NCBI GenBank assembly: GCA_001805565.1
Contig: MHGM01000019.1
Location: 1-5,293, forward strand
Origin: Omnitrophica WOR_2 bacterium RIFCSPHIGHO2_01_FULL_52_10
Lineage (GTDB): Bacteria; Omnitrophota; Gorgyraeia; Zapsychrales; Zapsychraceae
Length of the DNA: 5,293 nt
Direction: 5' to 3'
A program made the translations under genes and the position numbers. Below the pieces are notes generated by a model. The model ran no database searches, was not told the origin of the DNA, and was given only the letters and a program-made list of their open reading frames with translations. Of the stretch, positions 1 to 5,293 are shown piece after piece. How positions within the stretch are numbered: position 1 is the first letter of the stretch; every line of letters starts with the position of its first letter.

Positions 1-194
1 ATTTGGATTTACTGAAAAAAGTTATCCAGGAGGTCTCCGTTCCCGTTTTTGCCATTGGAGGTATCAGGGCGCAGAACATTGCGGCTTTACGAACGATCGG
101 CGTTAAGCATTTTGCTATTTGCCGCGCGGTTTGCACGGCGCGTAATATTAAAGAAGCGGTAAGTGAAATTAAAAAAGAAATTAGTGGTCACTGA
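1..194 (+). CDS. thiE: Thiamine-phosphate synthase-like protein, C-terminal fragment
   Basis: Only the last 64 or so residues are present; the gene enters from the left edge in the frame of base 3 and ends at TGA 192-194. The segment reads VPVFAIGGI followed by a helix and then GVKHFAICRAV. This is the phosphate-binding end of the TIM barrel in the ThiE/TenI family, which usually shows AIGGI-x(2)-(E/Q)N and then a G-x-x-x-(V/F)A strand. ThiE joins the thiazole phosphate and pyrimidine pyrophosphate moieties into thiamine phosphate in the cytoplasm; TenI is a thiazole tautomerase of the same fold. The active-site regions that separate the two lie outside the window, so the ThiE name is the more likely choice and is not proven. 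The stop codon is 11 nt from the tRNA gene, so readthrough co-transcription with the tRNA is likely. Confidence 0.72.
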   Translation, partial: LDLLKKVIQEVSVPVFAIGGIRAQNIAALRTIGVKHFAICRAVCTARNIKEAVSEIKKEISGH

Positions 195-205
195 TCACTG
201 CATTT

Positions 206-276
206 GCGAGGGTAATTCAATGGTAGAATGTAAGCTTCCCAAGCTTATCACGCGGGTTCGATTCCCGTCCCTCGCT
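206..276 (+). tRNA. tRNA-Gly (anticodon CCC)
   Basis: A complete 71-nt cloverleaf can be folded by eye. The acceptor stem GCGAGGG (206-212) pairs with CCCTCGC (269-275), 7 of 7. The D stem ATTC (215-218) pairs with GAAT (226-229), with GG in the D loop. The anticodon stem TAAGC (231-235) pairs with GCTTA (243-247) around loop TTCCCAA, placing anticodon CCC at 238-240. The T stem GCGGG (252-256) pairs with CCCGT (264-268) around loop TTCGATT. The variable loop is 4 nt and the discriminator is T276. Sequence and anticodon arm closely resemble bacterial tRNA-Gly(CCC), which reads GGG codons. The 3' CCA is not encoded: TCA follows the discriminator, so CCA must be added by nucleotidyltransferase. 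The tRNA lies 11 nt after the thiE-like gene, and the next coding frame passes straight through it. Confidence 0.97.
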
Positions 277-948
277 TCATCGGTTGTCGTCATTGCCGTG
301 GTGGTATCCGGCTGTGCGACGGTTAAAACAAAAAAGGATTATATCGTCGGCGGATTCCACCCGCAGGGTGCCTATTGGCCGGAAAAGGGCCGCCAAGGGG
401 TGTATCACAAGGTCAAAAAAGGGGAAACCCTCTGGAGTATCGCCAAGGCCTATGACGTGTCGATGAAGGACGTCATTGATTCCAATCGTATCCCTAATGT
501 CGCCCGCGTTGAAGAAAACCAGCTGGTTTTTATTCCCGGCGCGCACGCGAGCAAGGAGATGATCGTCAATAAAGAATCAAGGGAAGGCGGATTTGTCTGG
601 CCGGTGCGCGGGAAACTGACAAGCTATTTTCATGAACGTAAAGGAGCCTATTTCAACAAGGGAATCGATATTCAGGCCAGGGATGGGGACATCGTCCGGG
701 CGGCCCGCCGCGGACAGGTGGTTTTTGCGGATTATCTGATGGGTTACGGCTATACGGTCATTTTAAGCCACGCGGATGAATTCTTCTCCGTATACGCGCG
801 TAACGGCAAACTTCTCGTCGGGTTAAACGATTCGGTCCATCAGGGACAGGAAATCGCGCGTGTCGGGCAGGGGGAAAATCCATCGTACATGCATTTTGAG
901 ATCAGAAAAAGATCGCTGGAAGACAATCCTCTTTATTACTTGCCATGA
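220..948 (+). CDS. nlpD: NlpD-like lipoprotein: LysM plus degenerate M23/LytM domain
   Basis: From ATG 220 this is a 242-aa protein. Residues 1-31 form a lipoprotein signal peptide: a basic n-region (K5, K8, R12, R14), a hydrophobic run at 18-29, and lipobox V29-S-G-C32. Residue +2 is Ala, which by the enteric Lol rule favours the outer membrane. A LysM domain covers about 62-107 and an M23/LytM domain about 126-240, ending DNPLYYLP, much like E. coli NlpD. M23 active-site residues are mostly lost: the ligand His of HxxxD is N146 (D150 kept), YAH is YAR (R194), and HxH is Y223-x-H225. By analogy with NlpD/EnvC it should bind peptidoglycan and activate an amidase rather than cut the wall itself. 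The start is the weak point. ATG 220 lies inside the tRNA gene, with GAGG (208-211) 8 nt upstream; GTG 163, inside thiE, is the only other in-frame option long enough to include the signal peptide. GTG 298 and 301 would destroy it. Confidence 0.85.
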   Translation: MVECKLPKLITRVRFPSLASSVVVIAVVVSGCATVKTKKDYIVGGFHPQGAYWPEKGRQGVYHKVKKGETLWSIAKAYDVSMKDVIDSNRIPNVARVEENQLVFIPGAHASKEMIVNKESREGGFVWPVRGKLTSYFHERKGAYFNKGIDIQARDGDIVRAARRGQVVFADYLMGYGYTVILSHADEFFSVYARNGKLLVGLNDSVHQGQEIARVGQGENPSYMHFEIRKRSLEDNPLYYLP

Positions 949-968
949 GAGGATTACACATATAGAAT
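940..968 (+). promoter_or_regulatory. Candidate sigma70-type promoter for the ATPase operon
   Basis: TTGCCA at 940-945 matches the -35 consensus TTGACA at 5 of 6 bases. TAGAAT at 963-968 matches the -10 consensus TATAAT at 5 of 6, and the spacer is exactly 17 bp. A start near 975 would give a leader of about 60 nt before the ATPase gene. The -35 box overlaps the end of the lipoprotein gene. An overlapping TATAGA (961-966) is a weaker alternative because its spacer is 15 bp. This is a consensus match only. Confidence 0.5.
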
Positions 969-991
969 GACCTCTTTGGCCGATGGGCTTG

Positions 992-1030
992 ATGCCGGAG
1001 AGCTAAACAGTCCGGGGCATTGTTTTTGTT
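992..1030 (+). terminator. Hairpin with T-rich tail: Rho-independent terminator or leader attenuator
   Basis: ATGCCGGA (992-999) pairs with TCCGG-GG-CAT (1011-1020). This gives an 8-bp stem with a 2-nt bulge on the 3' arm and an 11-nt loop. TGTTTTTGTT follows immediately (1021-1030). This is the layout of an intrinsic terminator and could end the thiE-tRNA-lipoprotein transcript. It lies downstream of the candidate promoter at 940-968 and 6 nt before the ATPase start codon. A transcript from that promoter would therefore also meet it, which would make it an attenuator. The stem is moderate in strength because of the bulge. Confidence 0.5.
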
Positions 1031-1036
1031 ACTCGT

Positions 1037-2662
1037 ATGAGGGTACAACAAAATTTTTTTGGCCGTACGGCCATCATGGAGTTATTGAAAAAAAGGGTCC
1101 TCGATCTTAAGGAGGGATATCGGCAGAATGTCGCCCTCTTCGGGAACCGCTATATCGGCAAGACCGCCATCCTCCAGCATTTCCTTGCCAACCTCGATGA
1201 AGAAATTACCGTTTTGTACATCGATGTGGAAAACAAGGATTTCCGGTTTTTCCTGGATCAGTTTGTCGGCAGTCTGTTGCATCATTATTCCTCTACTCGC
1301 AAACTTCCTCTCTATGAAGACGTCGCGCTGCTTTTAGAAAGTGTCCAGGGGAGCATCCCCCACACTGTTTCGGTCATCCGCAAGATTTATAAAGATTATC
1401 ACGCCAAGAAATTAAGCACGTCCTTTCACGGGCTTCTGGCCTTGCCAGAAATTTTCACCAATGAAACGGGACGCGTCTGCGTTCTGGTCCTGGATGAATT
1501 CCACCGCCTGGAAGAAGTCACCGTGCCCAACGCGTTCGCGTATCTTGGCAAAAAGATCATGACGCAAAAGAAGTGTCTTTATGTTGTGACGAGCTCCAAT
1601 CCGCAGCAGGCCAAAAAGATCCTTTCCGAGAAGCTGTCGTTACTTTTTGGTAATTTTGAAATGATCGCGGTGGATCCGCTTGACCCGCAGACGAGCCGGG
1701 AATTCATCGAGGAAACCTTGCAGGGCATCCGGATCAAAGAACCGTTGCGTGACTTTTTAGTTGATTTTACCGGGGGATATCCCTTGTATCTGCATCTTGT
1801 TTGTAAAGAACTGGTAGGTTTAAGCGTTCTGCACGATCAGGATGAAATTTTTATCCCCGTGATGACCCAGGCGCTCGAGAATACCATTTTCAACCGCTGG
1901 GGGCTCATCAGCCGGCATTTTGAGTTGATGGTCCAGGAATTGGCCGCTGGCAAAGGCAACCAGATCATCCCCGCGCTTTTGATGTGTCTTGCCAATGATA
2001 AGCATAAGGCGGACGATCTGTGCGCCGAACTGGGATTCAAGAGGAATCAGGTCGCCGGGAAAATAAACCGTCTAAGGGAAGAAGGGGTCATTTTCAAGAA
2101 CGGCAATTTTTATTATTTCCGGGACAAGCTTCTTAAATATTGGATCAAATATATCTTTCAGCCGCGGTTAAAGAACGTCGGGATCGGCCCGGAGCAGCAT
2201 CGGGAACTCTTTCAGCAGGAATTCCAATCATGCATCGAGAATTTTAATGTCACCTCCGCCAAGGACCTGCCGTTACGCGTCATGGAATTGCTGTATTGTT
2301 TCGACAATGAGGCCTTTGACCTCAACGGCCGCAAATACAAACTTCCGCTTTTCCGGGAAATCGTTCCCTGGAAAGTCAGCAACGAACAGGGGCAATCGTT
2401 AAACGTGATCAAGGCGTTGACCAACGAGGATGTGTGGCTGATCGCGGTCAAGGGCGAAAACGTCAGCGAGGCGGAGGTGAGCGCGCTTTTGGAAGAGTCG
2501 CGCAAGAACGCGCCCAAACCCCACCGGCATCTGATCATTTCGCTTAAGACCATTGATGAGAATGCGCGCTTGAAGGCATTGCAGGAACGCTGCTGGATAT
2601 GGAATGAGGAAGAGATCAACGCCCTGTTGACCCTTTTTAACAAACCCTACATTTCGCGATGA
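1037..2662 (+). CDS. Archaeal-type P-loop ATPase with winged helix and nuclease-fold-like C-terminus
   Basis: This 541-aa predicted cytoplasmic protein has no signal or membrane segment. An F-G-R motif (8-10) precedes Walker A GNRYIGKT (36-43). Walker B is VLVLDE (149-154), and a sensor-1-like TSSN lies at 185-188. This arrangement is typical of the archaeal ATPase family (ATPase_2, PF01637) in the STAND/AAA+ group. Residues about 315-370 look like a winged helix (ADDLCAELGF, then a recognition-type helix and a GVIFKNGNFYYF wing). The C-terminal part (about 425-541) has a strand, VWLIAVK (466-472) and a terminal IWNEEEINALL. This resembles PD-(D/E)xK or Mrr-like domains seen in related ATPases, but the expected Glu before xK is A470, so a nuclease activity is doubtful. 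ATG 1037 keeps the FGR motif; ATG 1076 would remove it. No clear Shine-Dalgarno precedes 1037. The cellular role is unknown. The gene overlaps the next by 4 nt. Confidence 0.85.
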   Translation: MRVQQNFFGRTAIMELLKKRVLDLKEGYRQNVALFGNRYIGKTAILQHFLANLDEEITVLYIDVENKDFRFFLDQFVGSLLHHYSSTRKLPLYEDVALLLESVQGSIPHTVSVIRKIYKDYHAKKLSTSFHGLLALPEIFTNETGRVCVLVLDEFHRLEEVTVPNAFAYLGKKIMTQKKCLYVVTSSNPQQAKKILSEKLSLLFGNFEMIAVDPLDPQTSREFIEETLQGIRIKEPLRDFLVDFTGGYPLYLHLVCKELVGLSVLHDQDEIFIPVMTQALENTIFNRWGLISRHFELMVQELAAGKGNQIIPALLMCLANDKHKADDLCAELGFKRNQVAGKINRLREEGVIFKNGNFYYFRDKLLKYWIKYIFQPRLKNVGIGPEQHRELFQQEFQSCIENFNVTSAKDLPLRVMELLYCFDNEAFDLNGRKYKLPLFREIVPWKVSNEQGQSLNVIKALTNEDVWLIAVKGENVSEAEVSALLEESRKNAPKPHRHLIISLKTIDENARLKALQERCWIWNEEEINALLTLFNKPYISR

Positions 2663-3141
2663 AGATTGGTGTTGTTTCGGATACGCATTCTTTATTGATT
2701 CCCACGGAAGTGATCAATGCTTTGAACAAGATGGATATGATCATCCACGCGGGGGATTTCTGCACGCCGCAGGATGTCGAAACCTTTCGTCGGCTTAAAG
2801 ATTTTAAGGGAGTTTACGGAAATATGGACGGGGCGGATGTCCGCAAACTTCTGCCGCGCCGTGAGATCCTGGCGATTGAGGGCGTAACGATCGGCATCTT
2901 TCACGGGGAAGGACCGAAAGAGAGGATCCTGGATGCGGTCCGGAACGCCTTTAAAGACCGGAAGCTTGACGCGGTTGTCTTCGGCCATTCGCACCAGCCC
3001 TTTAACGAGATGATCGGCGGCACGTTATATTTTAATCCGGGAAGCCCCAATGATATGGTCCGTGCTCCATATCGTTCTTATGGCATTCTGGAGATCGGCT
3101 CCGGGACAGTCACGGGAAAGATCGTCAAACTGAAAGGATAA
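2659..3141 (+). CDS. MJ0936/YfcE-family metallophosphoesterase
   Basis: This 160-aa protein is a complete calcineurin-like phosphoesterase of the small YfcE/MJ0936 type (Metallophos_2, PF12850), at the family's usual length. The metal-binding motifs are all present and in order: D8-x-H10, the GD of HAGD (30-33), GNMD (54-57) with N55, H82 in FHGE, and GHSH (109-112). NPGS (126-129) is also typical of the family. Such enzymes bind two divalent metals and hydrolyse phosphodiesters in vitro; the physiological substrate is rarely known and cannot be inferred here. The start ATG overlaps the ATPase stop as ATGA with no independent Shine-Dalgarno, so translation is probably coupled to the ATPase. 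The HIT gene follows after 2 nt. Confidence 0.93.
   Translation: MKIGVVSDTHSLLIPTEVINALNKMDMIIHAGDFCTPQDVETFRRLKDFKGVYGNMDGADVRKLLPRREILAIEGVTIGIFHGEGPKERILDAVRNAFKDRKLDAVVFGHSHQPFNEMIGGTLYFNPGSPNDMVRAPYRSYGILEIGSGTVTGKIVKLKG
3133..3138 (+). promoter_or_regulatory. Ribosome binding site of the HIT gene
   Basis: AAAGGA lies 5 nt before ATG 3144 and sits inside the last codons of the phosphoesterase gene. It supports the HIT start and shows that this genome uses Shine-Dalgarno initiation. Confidence 0.7.
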
Positions 3142-3143
3142 TC

Positions 3144-3635
3144 ATGGAAAGGCTCTGGGCCCCGTGGCGGGTCACGTATATCACGCAGATCGTCAAGAAG
3201 AGCAAGGGGTGCGTGTTCTGCAGTATTTTTAAACAAAAGAAGGATGCCGAGAATTATGTTTTACTGCGCACGGCCCACGCGTATTCCGTCCTGAATATTT
3301 ATCCGTACAATAACGGTCACATGCTGATCGTGACCAACCGCCATGTGGATGATCTGGATAAACTGACGCGTGAAGAGCGGGAAGATTTGTTTAATCTTTT
3401 GCGGAGAACCAAATCCCTGGTCCAGCGGGCGCTTAATCCCCAAGGGTATAATATCGGGATCAATCTGGGGCGCGTGGCCGGGGCGGGGTTCCCCGGACAT
3501 GTGCATATCCATCTTGTCCCGCGGTGGAAAGGTGATGTCAATTTCATGCCGGTGACCGCCCACACGAAAGTTTTGTCCCAGTCTCTCGATGCCTTATATA
3601 AGGAATTGATCCGTGCGCACAAGAGAAGACATTGA
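3144..3635 (+). CDS. HIT-family protein, Ap4A phosphorylase/hydrolase-like
   Basis: This 163-aa protein has the histidine triad H119-V-H-I-H123-L-V, with H121 (the middle His) as the expected nucleophile that forms a nucleotidyl-His intermediate. The N-terminus MERLWAPWR and the C23-x-x-C26 pair are typical of the HIT subgroup that includes the mycobacterial Ap4A phosphorylase Rv2613c. The cysteines probably belong to a zinc site. LNIYPYNNGHMLIV (50-63) is the conserved nucleotide-binding strand region with N51 and H59. Likely substrates are diadenosine polyphosphates or other nucleotidyl conjugates in the cytoplasm; which reaction applies cannot be read from sequence. It lies 2 nt after the phosphoesterase and overlaps the next gene by 23 nt, so co-expression is likely. 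The basic tail (HKRRH) is encoded in the overlap. Confidence 0.93.
   Translation: MERLWAPWRVTYITQIVKKSKGCVFCSIFKQKKDAENYVLLRTAHAYSVLNIYPYNNGHMLIVTNRHVDDLDKLTREEREDLFNLLRRTKSLVQRALNPQGYNIGINLGRVAGAGFPGHVHIHLVPRWKGDVNFMPVTAHTKVLSQSLDALYKELIRAHKRRH
3600..3604 (+). promoter_or_regulatory. Ribosome binding site deciding the GTG start of the dGTPase-like gene
   Basis: AAGGA lies 8 nt before GTG 3613, within the end of the HIT coding region. It favours this GTG over ATG 3670, which would remove the first 19 residues. Confidence 0.65.
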
Positions 3636-4794
3636 AGCGTTGGAAGAAAAGATCCTCGCCCCGTACGCGATGAAAAGCAAAGACACGGACGGCAGGATCT
3701 ATGACGAACCCAAGCACGATGTCCGTACCTGTTACCAGCGCGACCGCGACCGTATCGTCCACTGCGAGGCGTTCCGCAAGCTGGAATATAAAACGCAGGT
3801 GTTCGTCATTTTTGAAGGCGATTATTACCGCACCCGATTGACGCACACCATCGAAGTCGCCCAAATTGCCCGAACCATTGGTCGGGCGCTGCAACTCAAC
3901 GAAGATTTGATCGAAGCCATCGCCCTGGCGCATGATCTGGGACACCCGCCTTTCGGCCACGCCGGAGAAGGGGCGCTTAACGAAATTATGAAATCCGCCA
4001 AGGTGCCGGGATTTAACCACAACGTGCGCAGTTTTGAGATCGTCACCAAATATGAAAAGCGTTATCCCGATTTTGATGGCCTTAATCTCACGGAAGAAGT
4101 TCTGGTGGGCATCCTTAAGCACCGCACCATCTACGACAAGCCCGGCATCGCCGGAGAGTATGCCAACAAGGGCCAGACCCTCGAGGCGCTGGTCGTTGAC
4201 ATCGCGGATTCCCTGGCGTATTTGTCCCACGACATCGATGACGGGATCACCTCCGGCTGCATCAGCGAAGACGATCTCGGTGACAGTCAGCTTTGGAAAA
4301 AGGCCTATCAGCGCGTGGATCCGACGCTTAAGTCCAAAGATAAACAGATGTTCAAATACCAGATCGTCAAGGCCCTGATCGACATCCAGATGAAGGATTT
4401 GTTGTCGGCTTCCAGCCAGCGGCTGGAGCAATTGAATTTGCGAACTTCCCGTGCGGTCAAGGACTATAATGTGAAAAATTTGACGGACCCGATCATTGAT
4501 TTCAGCCCAGCGCTTAAAGAAGAGCGGGATTATTTGCAGACTCTGTTGAACAAAAAACTTTATCATCATTACCGCGTGGTGCGCATGACGGACAAGGCCA
4601 ACCGGATCATCCATGACCTCTTTGAGGTGTATAAGGAAAACCCCGCGCAATTGCCGTATTCGGTGTACCAGAGAGACAAGCGCTACAGTGATACCGAGAA
4701 ATACGAGATCATCGGTAACTATATCGCGTCAATGACGGACAGGTTCGCGCTCGATGAGCACAAAAAACTTTTCGACCCTTACCAAAAGGTATAA
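3613..4794 (+). CDS. dgt: dGTPase-like HD-domain deoxynucleoside triphosphate triphosphohydrolase
   Basis: This 393-aa protein belongs to the dGTPase family of HD-domain enzymes, which cleave dNTPs into deoxynucleoside plus inorganic triphosphate. The metal-binding HD residues are visible: H78 in RLTHTIEV, H107-D108 in LAHDLGHPPFGHAGE, and D199 in DIADSLAYLSHDIDD. The N-terminal DRDRIVHCEAFRKLEYKTQVF (43-63) and GDYYRTRLTHT are family signatures, as is GFNHNVRSFEI (133-143). The length fits the shorter bacterial dGTPase-like proteins rather than the roughly 500-aa E. coli Dgt. Substrate choice within the family varies and some members are allosterically activated by dNTPs, so dGTP specificity is not established. 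It starts with GTG inside the HIT gene behind a good Shine-Dalgarno, and its 3' end overlaps the GAF gene by 41 nt. The role suggested by context is nucleotide-pool control. Confidence 0.94.
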   Translation: MRTREDIEALEEKILAPYAMKSKDTDGRIYDEPKHDVRTCYQRDRDRIVHCEAFRKLEYKTQVFVIFEGDYYRTRLTHTIEVAQIARTIGRALQLNEDLIEAIALAHDLGHPPFGHAGEGALNEIMKSAKVPGFNHNVRSFEIVTKYEKRYPDFDGLNLTEEVLVGILKHRTIYDKPGIAGEYANKGQTLEALVVDIADSLAYLSHDIDDGITSGCISEDDLGDSQLWKKAYQRVDPTLKSKDKQMFKYQIVKALIDIQMKDLLSASSQRLEQLNLRTSRAVKDYNVKNLTDPIIDFSPALKEERDYLQTLLNKKLYHHYRVVRMTDKANRIIHDLFEVYKENPAQLPYSVYQRDKRYSDTEKYEIIGNYIASMTDRFALDEHKKLFDPYQKV

Positions 4795-5293
4795 GCTGGT
4801 TCTTTCAGCCGTCCACATGATCTATAGGCTGGTGAATTCCACCTATAATGTGGAGGAATTGTCGCTGCGCCTGACGCGTTTGTTGTGCCAGTTCATTAAA
4901 GCAAGCTCCGCGGACATTTATCTGCTGGACCGTTCCTACAAGAAGATCGCCCTGGGGGCTATTTTCAACAACAAAATCAATATTTTGCTTAACAAAAAGA
5001 AAGAACTGCAGCAGATTTCGGAAAAAGAAAAGAAGGTGGCCCGCGGATACGCGGTTTTTGAGAAACATCTGATCGGACTTCCGCTGGTGGCTGATGAGAA
5101 CGTCGGGGCCGTCATTGTCCGCCGCGAGAAAAACGAGCCGCCTTTTAGCGAGTTCGACAAAGAGATGCTCGCCGTCTTGGCGGAGCAATCCGTTACCGCC
5201 ATCAAGAACATCCAGCTTTACCAGGAGCAGCAAAAAATTATCCTGGGGAGTATCCGGTTTATCGGCGAACTGCTCAAACGTCAGGGGCACGCG
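4754..5293 (+). CDS. GAF-domain sensory protein, N-terminal part (runs off the window)
   Basis: An open frame of 180 codons runs from ATG 4754 to the last base without a stop. Residues 12-50 form a helical lead-in (KRYKLVLSAVHMIYRLVNSTYNVEEL, in two parts), and about 33-155 fit a GAF domain. The fit rests on ADIYLLDRSYKKI, then GLPLVADENVGAVIV (108-122), then FSEFDKEMLAVLAEQSVTAIKNIQLY, the usual GAF end with a helix leaving the domain. GAF domains bind small ligands or act as dimer and signalling modules. The tail QQKIILGSIRFIGELLKRQGH looks like a linker into a further output domain. An HD or HD-GYP-type phosphodiesterase is my guess, but nothing decisive is inside the window. ATG 4754 gives a 41-nt overlap with the dGTPase-like gene and has only a weak AGG upstream; ATG 4817 is the alternative but would cut the lead-in helix. 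Length and full function cannot be judged. Confidence 0.85.
   Translation, partial: MSTKNFSTLTKRYKLVLSAVHMIYRLVNSTYNVEELSLRLTRLLCQFIKASSADIYLLDRSYKKIALGAIFNNKINILLNKKKELQQISEKEKKVARGYAVFEKHLIGLPLVADENVGAVIVRREKNEPPFSEFDKEMLAVLAEQSVTAIKNIQLYQEQQKIILGSIRFIGELLKRQGHA

Noticed and set aside
163..219. GTG 163 as the start of the lipoprotein gene
   Set aside because: It would add 19 residues before Met 220 and push the lipobox Cys to residue 51, long for a lipoprotein signal peptide, and it has no clear ribosome binding site. It cannot be fully excluded.
206..276. tRNA 3' end as an integration (attB) site for a mobile element
   Set aside because: No integrase, no repeated copy of the tRNA 3' end elsewhere in the window, and the downstream genes look like ordinary chromosomal genes.
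948..975. AGAGG (948-952) pairing with CCTCT (971-975) as a structured element
   Set aside because: It is only 5 bp with an 18-nt loop and overlaps the candidate promoter; too weak to call.
949..1036. A riboswitch or small RNA in the intergenic region
   Set aside because: Only one hairpin is evident and I recognise no conserved riboswitch core; the region is better described as promoter plus terminator or attenuator.
2212..2643. A 143-codon minus-strand open frame inside the ATPase gene
   Set aside because: It is Ser/Arg/Leu-rich low-information translation opposite a well-supported coding region, with no motif.
3544..4650. A 368-codon open frame on the minus strand, opposite the dGTPase-like gene
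   Set aside because: It is unusually long for a shadow, but it is antisense to a protein with complete family motifs. Its translation shows no recognisable domain, and the openness follows from codon bias on the + strand.
4805..5290. A 161-codon minus-strand open frame at the right edge
   Set aside because: It lies antisense to the GAF coding frame, which reads through this region with recognisable GAF sequence; no domain is visible in the minus-strand product.

Overview
The window suggests an uncultured Gram-negative-type bacterium of roughly balanced GC. An outer-membrane-type lipoprotein (NlpD-like) and AAGGA-type ribosome binding sites point to Bacteria with a diderm envelope. The gene mix (archaeal-type ATPase, MJ0936-like phosphoesterase, HIT protein, dGTPase-like HD protein, GAF protein) would fit an uncultured phylum such as Omnitrophota. 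That placement is an impression and not shown by the sequence. All supported genes lie on the + strand, and there is almost no non-coding space.

Positions 1-948: the 3' end of a thiamine-phosphate synthase-like gene is followed after 11 nt by tRNA-Gly(CCC). An NlpD-like lipoprotein gene (LysM plus a degenerate M23/LytM domain) comes next. Its reading frame runs without a stop out of the tRNA gene, and no usable start codon lies between the tRNA end and the lipobox. The lipoprotein signal peptide therefore appears to be partly encoded by tRNA sequence, unless the locus is rearranged or misassembled. This is the most unusual feature of the window.

Positions 949-1036: a short intergenic stretch holds a good sigma70-like promoter (-35 TTGCCA, 17-bp spacer, -10 TAGAAT) and, downstream of it, a hairpin followed by a T-rich tract. 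The hairpin may terminate the upstream transcript. If the promoter is real, it would instead sit in the leader of the next gene.

Positions 1037-5293: five tightly packed genes form a probable operon. They are a 541-aa archaeal-type P-loop ATPase with a winged helix and a possible degenerate nuclease-fold C-terminus, an MJ0936/YfcE-like metallophosphoesterase (4-nt ATGA overlap), a HIT-family nucleotide hydrolase/transferase (2-nt gap), a dGTPase-like HD triphosphohydrolase (23-nt overlap), and the N-terminal 180 residues of a GAF-domain protein (41-nt overlap) that leaves the window. Three of these belong to families acting on nucleotides or phosphoesters, so nucleotide-pool maintenance linked to a sensory protein is a reasonable but unproven theme. 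I see no mobile element, CRISPR array or evident defence system.
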